7,632 nucleotides of DNA. Source: Tepidimonas sp. Its GTDB lineage: Bacteria; Pseudomonadota; Gammaproteobacteria; Burkholderiales; Burkholderiaceae_C. A program made the position numbers and the translations under genes. Shown here piece after piece: positions 1 to 6,721 of this stretch (positions are counted from its first letter, which is position 1; every line of letters starts with the position of its first letter). The notes under the pieces are model-generated. The model made no database searches. It saw only the letters and a program-made list of their open reading frames with translations, and had not been told where the DNA came from. The DNA lies in the NCBI GenBank assembly GCA_025054905.1, contig JANWZF010000142.1:1-7632 (forward strand), given 5' to 3'.

Positions 1-477
1 CTGCAAGGGCATGACGTGGGGCTGCTCAGCGAAGCGGGCATGCCCGCCATCGCCGACCCCGGCAGCGCGCTGGTGCGCGCCGCGCATCAGCTGGGCCTGC
101 GCGTGGAGCCCCTGGTGGGGCCGGTGTCGCTGCTGCTAGCCTTGGCCGCCAGCGGCTGCCCGGCGCAGGCGTTTGCCTTTGCCGGCTACCTGCCTGCGGC
201 CGCGCCTGAACGCGCACAGGCGCTGCGGGCGCTGGAGGCCACCGCCCGGCGCCAGCGGCAGACCCAGCTGTTCATCGAAACGCCGTACCGCAACGCCGCC
301 TTGCTGCAGACCGCGCTGCAGGTGCTGCAACCCGACACCCGGCTGGCGGTGGCCTGCGCGCTGACGCTGCCGCAGCAGGCCGTGCATGCCGCGCGTGTGG
401 CCGACTGGCGCCGCGGCGCGCCCGCGCTGCCGCTGGAACTGCCGGCGGTGTTCGTGCTGTCGGCACCGCTGGGCTGA
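1..477 (+). CDS. RsmI-like SAM-dependent methyltransferase, 3' part (5' end outside window)
   Basis: The frame is open from base 1 and ends at a TGA at 475-477, leaving 158 C-terminal residues. The in-frame GTG at 16 is not a credible start because it falls just before a conserved block. Visible residues 7-21 (GLLSEAGMPAIADPG) and the following VGPVSLLLALAASG stretch match the core of the tetrapyrrole-methylase/RsmI superfamily. FIETPYRN at about 88-95 replaces the FYE-S-HR motif of classical RsmI. RsmI 2'-O-methylates C1402 of 16S rRNA using S-adenosylmethionine. This sequence resembles the shorter RsmI relative found in Burkholderiales, whose substrate I do not know, so I give no gene symbol. 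The N-terminal part, probably around 80 residues, is missing. The family call is confident; rRNA methylation specifically is inference. The next gene begins 18 bases downstream. Confidence 0.85.
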   Translation: MQGHDVGLLSEAGMPAIADPGSALVRAAHQLGLRVEPLVGPVSLLLALAASGCPAQAFAFAGYLPAAAPERAQALRALEATARRQRQTQLFIETPYRNAALLQTALQVLQPDTRLAVACALTLPQQAVHAARVADWRRGAPALPLELPAVFVLSAPLG

Positions 478-483
478 GCGTGC

Positions 484-489
484 CAGAAT
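484..489 (+). promoter_or_regulatory. Candidate -10 box of the nucleotidase-crcB unit
   Basis: CAGAAT matches the sigma-70 -10 consensus at 4 of 6 positions. A TCGGCA at 460-465 matches the -35 consensus at 4 of 6 with an 18-base spacer. The box ends only 6 bases before the ATG at 496, so initiation would fall at or next to the start codon. No Shine-Dalgarno sequence is visible there. This is a pattern match only. Confidence 0.35.
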
Positions 490-495
490 GCGCGC

Positions 496-1416
496 ATGAG
501 CACGCTGCCTGCCCAATGCCTGGTGGTTGCGATCTCCTCGCGCGCGCTGTTTGACTTCGAGGAGGAAAACCGCGTCTTCGAGCAGGGGGACGACCGGGCC
601 TACATGGCCTTGCAGCTGCAGCGCCTGGAGCAGCCAGCCCGGGCGGGCGTAGCCTTTTCGCTGGTGCGCAAGCTGCTGGCGTTCAACGCCGATGGCACCA
701 CGCGGGTGGAGGTGGTGATCCTGTCGCGCAACGATCCCGTCTCGGGGCTGCGCGTCTTTCGCTCCGCCGCGGCCGACCGGCTGCCGATCCAGCGCGGCGT
801 CTTCACGCGCGGGGCACCGCCGTGGCGTTACCTGCGGCCCCTGGGCGCGCACCTGTTTCTGTCGGCCAACCTGGAGGATGTGCGCGCCGCGCTGGCGGCA
901 GGCTTTCCGGCCGCGCAGGTCTACCCGCACGCGCCCCGCGCCAGCGACGCCCATCCGCACGAGGTGCGCATCGCGTTCGACGGCGATGCGGTGCTGTTTT
1001 CCGACGAGGCCGAACGCGTCTACCAGACCCGGGGGCTGGATGCGTTTCAGGCGCACGAGCAGCACCACGCCCGCGTGCCGCTGCCGGGTGGGCCCTTCAA
1101 GCCGCTGCTGCAGGCGCTGCACCGGCTGCAGCAGGCCGGCACCCCCAGCATGCGCATCCGCACCGCGCTGGTGACCGCGCGCAGCGCCCCGGCGCACGAG
1201 CGCGCGATCCGCACGCTGATGGACTGGCACATCGAGGTGGACGAGGCCATGTTTCTCGGCGGGCTTGACAAGGGGCCGTTCCTGCGCGAATTCGAGCCTG
1301 ATTTTTTCTTCGACGATCAGACGCGCCATGTGGCCAGCGCGGCCGAGCACGTCCCCGCCGGCCATGTGGCCGCGGGTGTGGCCAACGGGCCAGCGGGGCA
1401 GGAGGCGGCGGCATGA
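496..1416 (+). CDS. Cytosolic 5'-nucleotidase (NT5C1-like family, HAD-type)
   Basis: A 306-residue protein of the bacterial family related to animal cytosolic 5'-nucleotidase I, which hydrolyses nucleoside monophosphates (AMP in the animal enzymes) to nucleosides and phosphate. The N-terminal signature VAISSRALFDFEEENRVFE (11-29) and SRNDPVSGLRVF (77-88) are characteristic. HAD-type catalytic elements are recognisable: DGDAV with D162 and D164 as the likely nucleophile and acid/base pair, the T227 region (TARS), K259 in GLDKGPFL, and D273/D274 in FFFDDQ. There is no signal peptide or membrane segment, so it is expected in the cytoplasm. The ATG at 496 is chosen because the family's conserved N-terminus begins within a few residues; no SD precedes it. 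Its TGA overlaps the crcB start as ATGA, implying co-transcription and coupled translation. The family is confident, the exact substrate is not. Confidence 0.9.
   Translation: MSTLPAQCLVVAISSRALFDFEEENRVFEQGDDRAYMALQLQRLEQPARAGVAFSLVRKLLAFNADGTTRVEVVILSRNDPVSGLRVFRSAAADRLPIQRGVFTRGAPPWRYLRPLGAHLFLSANLEDVRAALAAGFPAAQVYPHAPRASDAHPHEVRIAFDGDAVLFSDEAERVYQTRGLDAFQAHEQHHARVPLPGGPFKPLLQALHRLQQAGTPSMRIRTALVTARSAPAHERAIRTLMDWHIEVDEAMFLGGLDKGPFLREFEPDFFFDDQTRHVASAAEHVPAGHVAAGVANGPAGQEAAA
1400..1405 (+). promoter_or_regulatory. Strong Shine-Dalgarno site for crcB
   Basis: A perfect AGGAGG lies 7 bases before the crcB ATG (1413), inside the last codons of the nucleotidase gene. It fixes the crcB start and supports independent re-initiation at the ATGA overlap. 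Confidence 0.8.
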
Positions 1417-1796
1417 TCGCGTCGGTGGCGGCCATCGCCGCCGGCGCCAGCCTGGGGGCCCTGCTGCGCTGGTGGCTGGGGCTGGCGCTCAACGCGCTGC
1501 TGCCGCATCTGCCGCTGGGGACGCTGGCGGCCAACTGGATCGGTGGCTACGCCATTGGCCTGGTGGCAGGTTTTTTTATGCACCACCCGGCCGTGGCCCC
1601 CGAGTGGCGGCTGTTTGCCATCACCGGCTTGTTGGGCGGGTTGACCACGTTTTCGAGCTTTTCGATCGAGATGACCACCCTGCTGCAGCAGGGCCGGCTG
1701 CTGTGGGCGCTGGCCGGCATCGGACTGCATGTGGGCGGCTCGCTGCTGCTGACCGCGCTGGGGCTGGCCAGCTATGGCTGGCTGCGCGGACTCTGA
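1413..1796 (+). CDS. crcB: Fluoride ion channel CrcB/FluC
   Basis: A 127-residue, strongly hydrophobic protein with four predicted membrane helices (about 3-28, 35-57, 66-91, 98-124), the usual size for one Fluc subunit. Fluc proteins assemble as antiparallel dimers in the inner membrane and export fluoride. Key family features are visible: GALLRW (15-20), the pore asparagine N41 in the AANWIGG stretch, and GLLGGLTTFSSFS (72-84) carrying the two fluoride-coordinating phenylalanines at F80 and F83. The TTFS turn corresponds to the central sodium site. The start overlaps the upstream nucleotidase stop by 4 bases and has a perfect AGGAGG. I see no room for a crcB-type fluoride riboswitch directly upstream, since that sequence is coding, so expression probably follows the nucleotidase promoter. 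Confidence 0.96.
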   Translation: MIASVAAIAAGASLGALLRWWLGLALNALLPHLPLGTLAANWIGGYAIGLVAGFFMHHPAVAPEWRLFAITGLLGGLTTFSSFSIEMTTLLQQGRLLWALAGIGLHVGGSLLLTALGLASYGWLRGL

Positions 1797-1811
1797 GCCG
1801 GGCGGCCCTCC

Positions 1812-1817
1812 TACAAT
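1812..1817 (+). promoter_or_regulatory. Candidate -10 box of the pyrE promoter
   Basis: TACAAT matches the sigma-70 -10 consensus at 5 of 6 positions and sits in the short gap after crcB. No convincing -35 is seen; the hexamer 17 bases upstream is GACTCT. Initiation near 1824 would give a leader of about 37 bases. That leader contains a small hairpin (GGGGC 1833-1837 with GCCCC 1842-1846, 4-base loop). Confidence 0.5.
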
Positions 1818-1860
1818 CACAGCCATTGCGTGGGGGCGCTTGCCCCATCTGCCAACGGAC

Positions 1861-2559
1861 ATGACCCCCTCCAGCCATCCTTCCGATCCCCTGGCGCAGC
1901 GCTTCGTGCGCCTGGCGCTGCAAGCGGGCGTGCTGCGCTTTGGCACCTTCAAAACCAAAGCCGGACGCCTGAGCCCGTATTTTTTCAACGCCGGTCTGTT
2001 CGACGACGGCGCCAAGCTGGCGCAGCTGGCCGAGTGCTACGCCGAGCGCATCCTGGCCAGCGGCCTCTCATTCGACATGATCTTTGGGCCGGCGTATAAA
2101 GGCATTCCGCTGGCGGCCGCGTTGGCGGTGGAGCTGGCGCGCCGCGGCCACAACAAGCCGTTTGCTTTCAACCGCAAAGAAGCCAAGGACCACGGCGAAG
2201 GCGGCACGCTGATCGGCGCACCGCTGCGCGGACGGGTGCTGATCGTCGATGATGTGATGAGCGCCGGCACCGCCGCGCGCGAGTCGATCGCGCTGATCCG
2301 CAGCGCCGGTGCCACCCCGCACGCGCTGGCCATCGCGCTGGATCGCCAGGAAAAGGCCACCGAAGTGGGCGCAGACGGGCAGGTGCGCGACGTCCCGTAC
2401 AGCGCGGTGCAGTACGTGCAGCGCGAGCTCGGTCTGCAGGTGTGCGCCATTGCGCGCCTGGACGATTTGCTGCAGTATCTGGAGCAGCAACAAGACCCCG
2501 ACATGGCAGCCCACCGGCAGCGGGTGTTGGATTACCGGGCGCGCTACGGCGTGCTTTGA
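1861..2559 (+). CDS. pyrE: Orotate phosphoribosyltransferase
   Basis: A 232-residue type I phosphoribosyltransferase that joins orotate to PRPP to give orotidine 5'-monophosphate, the fifth step of de novo pyrimidine synthesis, in the cytoplasm. The PRPP-binding signature VLIVDDVMSAGTA lies at 126-138. The mobile catalytic loop NRKEAKDHGEGG (104-115) carries K106, K109 and H111. KTKAGRLSPYFFNAG (31-45) is the N-terminal orotate-side motif, and FGPAYKGIPLA (75-85) is also diagnostic. The open frame extends upstream to 1774, inside crcB, but the ATG at 1861 gives a family-typical N-terminus and lies downstream of the TACAAT box. An in-frame TTG at 1840 is a less likely start. No SD is visible. 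Length is slightly above the E. coli enzyme (213 residues). Confidence 0.97.
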   Translation: MTPSSHPSDPLAQRFVRLALQAGVLRFGTFKTKAGRLSPYFFNAGLFDDGAKLAQLAECYAERILASGLSFDMIFGPAYKGIPLAAALAVELARRGHNKPFAFNRKEAKDHGEGGTLIGAPLRGRVLIVDDVMSAGTAARESIALIRSAGATPHALAIALDRQEKATEVGADGQVRDVPYSAVQYVQRELGLQVCAIARLDDLLQYLEQQQDPDMAAHRQRVLDYRARYGVL

Positions 2560-2568
2560 GGCCGTGGC

Positions 2569-2589
2569 AGCCAGCGACGGGGGCTGGTT
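2569..2589 (+). terminator. Weak hairpin after pyrE, possible terminator or attenuator
   Basis: AGCCAGC (2569-2575) pairs with GCTGGTT (2583-2589) over 7 positions including one G-U, around a 7-base loop. There is no T-run after it, so it is a poor intrinsic terminator. It may be chance pairing in GC-rich DNA. If real, it would separate pyrE from the DUF4124 gene. Confidence 0.2.
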
Positions 2590-2603
2590 CCACGCACACC
2601 GCC

Positions 2604-3311
2604 ATGCTGCGCCCTGCCGCCACCCTCGCCCGCGCGCTGCGGCCCTGGATCGGGCCGGGGTTGGCGCTCGGCGCGCTGGGTGTAGCCCTGGCGCAAAACG
2701 CCCCACCGACGGGCATACCGATTTACACCTGCATCGATGCGCAGGGGCGGCTGCTGTCGTCTGATCGCCCGATTCCCGAATGCCGCGACCGGTTGCAACG
2801 TGAGCTGGGCCCCAGCGGCACGGTGCGGCGCATCCTGGAGCCCCCGCCCAGCCCTGAGGAACGCGCCCGGCAGGAAGCGCAGCAGCGCTCACAGGCCGAA
2901 GCTGCCGGGCGGGCCGCCGACGAGTTGCGGCGTGAGCAGCTGCTGCTGATGCGCTACCCCTACCCCGCAAGCCACCAGCGCGCACGCGAAGCGGCCCTGC
3001 AGCAGGTGCAGGCCAGCCTGCAGGTGGCGCAGCAGCGCCTGCAGCATCTGGACGATGAGGCACGGCGCCTGCAGGAAGAGATGGAGTTCTACCGCAAGGA
3101 CCCCTCGCGCGCGCCCGCCACGCTCAAGCGTCGGCTGGCCGACAACGCCCACCAGCGACAACTGCAGCTGCAGTATCTGGATGACCTGCAGCGCGAGCGC
3201 ACGCGCATCGAAGAGCGCTTCGACGCCGAGCTGACCACGCTGCGCCGCCTGTGGGCGGCGGCGGCTGCGCCACCGCCGGCTGCGGCCGAGCCGGCGCGGC
3301 CGTCGCGCTAG
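2604..3311 (+). CDS. Secreted DUF4124-domain protein with coiled coil
   Basis: A 235-residue protein with an apparent Sec signal peptide: arginines in the n-region, a hydrophobic stretch from about 18 to 30, and likely cleavage after ALA at 28-30. Mature IYTCIDAQGRLLSSDRP (40-56) resembles the DUF4124 motif of small proteobacterial envelope proteins of unknown function. C43 and C60 could form a disulfide in the periplasm. The rest is mostly charged helix. Residues 132-163 show a clean heptad (a: L132, L139, L146, A153, M160; d: V135, A142, L149, L156, Y163), broken by a basic, Pro-containing linker (about 164-176) before more helix. The tail is Ala/Pro-rich. The ATG at 2604 is chosen because it immediately precedes the signal peptide; no SD is seen. 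It lies 44 bases after pyrE and ends 12 bases from the convergent gatB stop. Function unknown. Confidence 0.8.
   Translation: MLRPAATLARALRPWIGPGLALGALGVALAQNAPPTGIPIYTCIDAQGRLLSSDRPIPECRDRLQRELGPSGTVRRILEPPPSPEERARQEAQQRSQAEAAGRAADELRREQLLLMRYPYPASHQRAREAALQQVQASLQVAQQRLQHLDDEARRLQEEMEFYRKDPSRAPATLKRRLADNAHQRQLQLQYLDDLQRERTRIEERFDAELTTLRRLWAAAAAPPPAAAEPARPSR
3274..3296. terminator. GC-rich hairpin at the convergent DUF4124/gatB junction, possible bidirectional terminator
   Basis: CGCCGGCT (3274-3281) and AGCCGGCG (3289-3296) form a perfect 8-bp stem with a 7-base loop, within the last codons of the DUF4124 gene. Only 12 bases separate the two convergent stop codons (3312-3323), and no other candidate terminator is visible there. 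No T-run follows on either strand, so intrinsic termination is doubtful. Confidence 0.3.
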
Positions 3312-3323
3312 GCGCCGTCCCGC

Positions 3324-4811
3324 TCAGCTCAATGCACGGCGCAGCAGCTCGCTGACCTGCTGCGGATTGGCCTTGCCCTGGGTGGCCTTCATCACCTGCC
3401 CGACCAGCGCATTGAGGGCCTTGTCTTTGCCGGCGCGCACTTCGGCCACGTTCTTCGGGTTGGCTTCGATCACCTGGCGCACCAGCGCCTCCAGCGCCGC
3501 GGTGTCGTTGAGCTGGCGCAGACCCCGCGCTTCGATCACGGCGTCCACGCGCTGCGCCGCCTGGTTGGCATCCACCCCTGCGGCCCACAGCTCATCCAGC
3601 ACCTGGCGCGCACCGACCTGGCTGATCGTGCCATCGGCCACGCGCGCGATCACCGCCGCCAGCGCTGCAGGCGGCAACGGGCAGTCCTGCACGTCGAGGT
3701 CGGCAGCGTTGAGGCGGCGCGCCAGCTCGCCCATGATCCAGTTGCTGGCGGCCTTGGGCGCGGCGCCGGCCTGCACCGTGGCTTCGAAGTACGCGGCCAT
3801 GGCCGGCGACTGCGTCAGCGTGGCAGCATCGTAGGCCGGCAAGCCGTGCTGCTGCACCCAACGCTCGGCCATGGCGCGCGGCAGCTCGGGCAGGCTGCGG
3901 CGCACCTCCTCCACCCAGCCGGGGGCGATGACCAGTGGCGGCAGGTCCGGATCGGGGAAATAGCGGTAGTCGGCCGCGTCTTCCTTGCTGCGCATCGCCC
4001 GGGTCTGACCGGTGTCGGGGTCGAACAGCACGGTGGCCTGGCGGATCGCGCGCCCCGCCTCCAGCTCTTCAATCTGCCAGCGCACCTCGTAATCGATGGC
4101 CTGCTGCATGAACCGGAAGGAGTTCAGGTTCTTGATCTCGCGCCGCGTGCCCAGCGGCTGGCCGGGCTTGCGCACGCTGACGTTGGCGTCGCAGCGAAAC
4201 GAGCCTTCCTGCATGTTGCCGTCGCAGATGCCGATCCAGGTCACCAGCTTGTGCAGCTCCCTGGCGTAGGCCACCGCCTCGGCGCTGGATCGGATGTCGG
4301 GCTCGGTGACAATTTCCAGCAACGGGGTGCCGGCTCGGTTGAGGTCGATACCACTGAAGCCGTGGAAGTCCTCGTGCAGGCTCTTGCCGGCGTCCTCCTC
4401 CAGGTGCGCGCGCACCAGACGCACGGTGCGCCACAGCCGCTGGGCCTGCGCGCCCTGCCCGAGCTCGAGCCAAAAGCCGATTTCGCCGCCCTGCACGACC
4501 GGAATCTCGTACTGGCTGATCTGGTAGCCCTTGGGCAGATCGGGGTAGAAGTAATTCTTGCGCGCAAACACGCTGCGCGGCGCCACCTGTGCCCCCACCG
4601 CCAGCCCGAAGCGGATCGCGCACTCCACCGCGGCGCGGTTCATCACCGGCAACGTCCCCGGCAGTGCCAGGTCCACCGCCGAAGCCTGCGTATTGGGTTC
4701 GGCGCCAAACGCCGTCGAGGCACGGCTGAAAATCTTGCTGCGCGTGCGCAGCTGCACATGGGTCTCAAAGCCAATGACGACCTCGTAGCCGTCGATCAGG
4801 GGCGGATTCAT
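3324..4811 (-). CDS. gatB: Aspartyl/glutamyl-tRNA amidotransferase subunit B
   Basis: A 495-residue GatB, the kinase/tRNA-binding subunit of GatCAB. It activates the side chain of Glu-tRNA(Gln) or Asp-tRNA(Asn) with ATP and receives ammonia from GatA to make Gln-tRNA or Asn-tRNA. Family motifs include GFETHVQL (14-21), FARKNYFYPDLPKGYQISQY (82-101), LNRAGTPLLEIVTEPD (157-172), DGNMQEGSFRCDANVS (197-212), REIKNLNSF (224-232) and DYRYFPDPDLPPL (281-293). The cysteine pair present in zinc-binding GatBs is replaced here (PNTQASAVDLALPG, 39-52), a variant I recall from other proteobacteria. The C-terminal YqeY-like tail ends in the usual NPQQVSELLRR block. The start ATG has a GGAG (4817-4820) 5 bases upstream. 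It follows gatA by 45 bases and ends facing the DUF4124 gene. Confidence 0.98.
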   Translation of the reverse strand: MNPPLIDGYEVVIGFETHVQLRTRSKIFSRASTAFGAEPNTQASAVDLALPGTLPVMNRAAVECAIRFGLAVGAQVAPRSVFARKNYFYPDLPKGYQISQYEIPVVQGGEIGFWLELGQGAQAQRLWRTVRLVRAHLEEDAGKSLHEDFHGFSGIDLNRAGTPLLEIVTEPDIRSSAEAVAYARELHKLVTWIGICDGNMQEGSFRCDANVSVRKPGQPLGTRREIKNLNSFRFMQQAIDYEVRWQIEELEAGRAIRQATVLFDPDTGQTRAMRSKEDAADYRYFPDPDLPPLVIAPGWVEEVRRSLPELPRAMAERWVQQHGLPAYDAATLTQSPAMAAYFEATVQAGAAPKAASNWIMGELARRLNAADLDVQDCPLPPAALAAVIARVADGTISQVGARQVLDELWAAGVDANQAAQRVDAVIEARGLRQLNDTAALEALVRQVIEANPKNVAEVRAGKDKALNALVGQVMKATQGKANPQQVSELLRRALS

Positions 4812-4816
4812 CGCAA

Positions 4817-4820
4817 CTCC
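4817..4820 (-). promoter_or_regulatory. Shine-Dalgarno site of gatB
   Basis: On the - strand, GGAG is followed by 5 bases and the gatB ATG, supporting that start. It lies in the 45-base gatA-gatB spacer, in which I see no promoter-like sequence. Confidence 0.6.
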
Positions 4821-4856
4821 ATCCTTTGCACAGGGCTGAGCAGCCGCAGGCGGCGC

Positions 4857-6374
4857 TTAAACCCCCACCGGCGTGCGCAGGTGCCAGTCGGTGGCGAGCT
4901 GAAACTGATGGGCCGCGTGCAGCAGGCGCGCCTCACCCAGGTACGGGCCGATCAGCTGCAGTCCAACCGGCAGACCGCTGGCGCCGAAGCCCGCCGGCAC
5001 GCTCATGCCCGGCAGCCCCGCCAGCGACGCCGGCAGCGTGTAGGCATCGGCCAGGTAGGCCGCCAGCGGGTCGTCATCCTGCGCGCCGATGCGCCAGGCC
5101 ACCGTCGGCGCCACCGGGCCGGCGATCAGGTCGCATTGGCCGAAGGCCGCCACAAAGTCCTGCGCGATCAGGCGGCGGATCTTTTGCGCCTGCAGGTAGT
5201 ACGCGTCGTAGTAGCCGTGCGACAGCACATAGGTGCCCACCAGGATGCGCCGCTGCACCTCGGGCCCGAAACCCTCGCTGCGCGAGCGACGCATCATGTC
5301 CACCAGATCGTCGTAGTGCGCGGCCCGGTGGCCGTAGCGCACCCCGTCGTAGCGGCTGAGGTTGGAGCTGGCTTCGGCCGGCGCGATGATGTAGTAGGCG
5401 GCCACGGCCAGCTCGGTGCGCGGCAGGCTGATGTCCACCAGCGTCGCGCCCAGGCGTTCGAACTGCGCCAGCGCCGCCTGCACCGCCTGCAACACCTCGG
5501 GGGCGCAACCAGCGCCAAAAAATTCCCGCGGCAACCCGATGCGCAGACCCGACAGGGGCCGCACAGCACTGGCGCCTGGCAGCGGATCGTCCAGCCCACG
5601 CGTGTAGTCCTGCGGCGGCAGATCCAGGCTCGTGGCGTCGTGTTGCGGATCGGGGCCCGCCATCACCGACAGCAACAGCGCGCAGTCGCGCGCCGAGCGC
5701 GCGATGGGGCCGGCCTGATCGAGGCTGGACGCGTAGGCGATCAGGCCATAGCGCGAGCAGCGCCCGTAGGTCGGCTTGATGCCGGTCACGCCACAGAAGG
5801 CCGCGGGCTGGCGGATCGACCCGCCGGTGTCGGTGCCGGTGGCCGCCGGCACCAGCCCTGCAGCCACCGCAGCGGCCGAGCCGCCCGACGACCCCCCGGG
5901 CACGCGCGTCGGATCCCACGGATTGCGCGCCGGACCCCAGGCCGAGTGCTCGTTGCCCGAGCCCATCGCAAACTCGTCGCAATTGAGCTTGCCCAGCGTG
6001 ACGGCCCCCGCCCCGGGGTGCTCACCGTCGCCCTGGCCCAGACGCGCCACCACGGTGGCATCGAACGGGCTGCGGTAGCCGGCCAGCATGCGGCTGCCGG
6101 CGGTGGTGGGCCAGCCGCGCGTGACCAGCACATCCTTGTGCGCCACCGGCACCCCCAGCAGCGGCGCGGTCTCACCGCGCGACAGCCGCTCGTCGGCCGC
6201 GCGCGCCTGCGCCAGGCTGGCCTCCTCATCCACCGCCACGAACGCCCCGAGCGCCTGGTGCGCACGCACGCGCTGCAGCAACGCCTGCGTCAGTTCGACG
6301 CTGGAGATCTGGCGCTGACGCAGCGCCGCGGCCAGCTCGGCCACCCCCATCCAGTGCAGGTCGGCGCGGCTCAT
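4857..6374 (-). CDS. gatA: Aspartyl/glutamyl-tRNA amidotransferase subunit A
   Basis: A 505-residue amidase-signature protein, the glutaminase subunit of GatCAB, which releases ammonia from glutamine for transfer to the misacylated tRNA. The Ser-cisSer-Lys triad is intact: K80 in VAHKD, S162 in PGGSSGGSAAAV (cis-serine) and S186 in TDTGGSIRQP. The 24-residue spacing between the two serines matches the family. GKLNCDEFAMGSGNEHSAWG (128-147) and the LVGTYVLSHGYYDAYYLQAQ region are typical of GatA. The frame stays open upstream to 6809, but the ATG at 6374 overlaps the gatC stop (ATGA), has AAGGTGAT (6378-6385) just upstream and gives the family N-terminus. Residues around 112-121 look about 7 longer than I expect between VVARL and AVTLGK. 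No frame disruption is seen. Confidence 0.97.
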   Translation of the reverse strand: MSRADLHWMGVAELAAALRQRQISSVELTQALLQRVRAHQALGAFVAVDEEASLAQARAADERLSRGETAPLLGVPVAHKDVLVTRGWPTTAGSRMLAGYRSPFDATVVARLGQGDGEHPGAGAVTLGKLNCDEFAMGSGNEHSAWGPARNPWDPTRVPGGSSGGSAAAVAAGLVPAATGTDTGGSIRQPAAFCGVTGIKPTYGRCSRYGLIAYASSLDQAGPIARSARDCALLLSVMAGPDPQHDATSLDLPPQDYTRGLDDPLPGASAVRPLSGLRIGLPREFFGAGCAPEVLQAVQAALAQFERLGATLVDISLPRTELAVAAYYIIAPAEASSNLSRYDGVRYGHRAAHYDDLVDMMRRSRSEGFGPEVQRRILVGTYVLSHGYYDAYYLQAQKIRRLIAQDFVAAFGQCDLIAGPVAPTVAWRIGAQDDDPLAAYLADAYTLPASLAGLPGMSVPAGFGASGLPVGLQLIGPYLGEARLLHAAHQFQLATDWHLRTPVGV

Positions 6375-6670
6375 TCGATCACCTTGGGCACCAGAAACAG
6401 GCCCGCTTCGGTGTGCGGGGCGTTGGCCAGCAGCTCCTCGCGGCGGTGGGTCGGCGCGACCACGTCGTCGTGCAGCCGCAGCGCCACGTCGGTGAACATC
6501 TCCGCCGGGTGCGCCAGCGGCATCACGCCCGTGGTGTCCACGGCCTGCATGCGCTCCACCAGGTCGAAAAAGGCGTTCAGCTGGCCAAGCATGCGCTCGG
6601 CCTGGGGCGGATCCAGCGCCAGCCGCGCCAGCTGCGCGAGGCGGTCGACATCCTGCAAGGTCAGGGCCAT
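6371..6670 (-). CDS. gatC: Aspartyl/glutamyl-tRNA amidotransferase subunit C
   Basis: A 99-residue GatC, the small subunit that wraps around GatA and holds GatA and GatB together. The family pattern is clear: the N-terminal LQDVDRLAQLARLAL (5-19), LNAFFDLVERMQAVDTTGV (31-49), PLAHP (51-55), and the LRLHDDVV...A...TEAGLFLVPKVIE tail (65-99). The frame is open further upstream to 6796, but the ATG at 6670 gives the standard length and N-terminus. It is the first gene of the gatCAB operon. No strong SD is visible (a GGAA lies about 10 bases upstream). Its stop overlaps the gatA start by 4 bases, which favours translational coupling and equal subunit amounts. It is transcribed divergently from mreB. 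Confidence 0.96.
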   Translation of the reverse strand: MALTLQDVDRLAQLARLALDPPQAERMLGQLNAFFDLVERMQAVDTTGVMPLAHPAEMFTDVALRLHDDVVAPTHRREELLANAPHTEAGLFLVPKVIE

Positions 6671-6721
6671 GGGATCGATTCCGAAGCAAGAAGAAAGCGG
6701 TGTTCGGCAAAAAGCTTGCGG

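Noticed and set aside
136..1365. A 409-codon open frame on the - strand opposite the methyltransferase and nucleotidase genes
   Set aside because: It is a shadow of two well-supported genes, has no domain signal and has low-complexity Arg/Gln/His composition.
2068..3063. A 331-codon open frame on the - strand across pyrE and the DUF4124 gene
   Set aside because: It spans two genes plus their spacer on the other strand and shows no conserved motif. The overlapping + strand genes have clear family signatures.
4812..4856. Possible hairpin between gatA and gatB
   Set aside because: The GCCGC/GCGGC arms are only 2 bases apart, so only a 4-bp stem with a 4-base loop can form. This is too weak to call a terminator or regulator.
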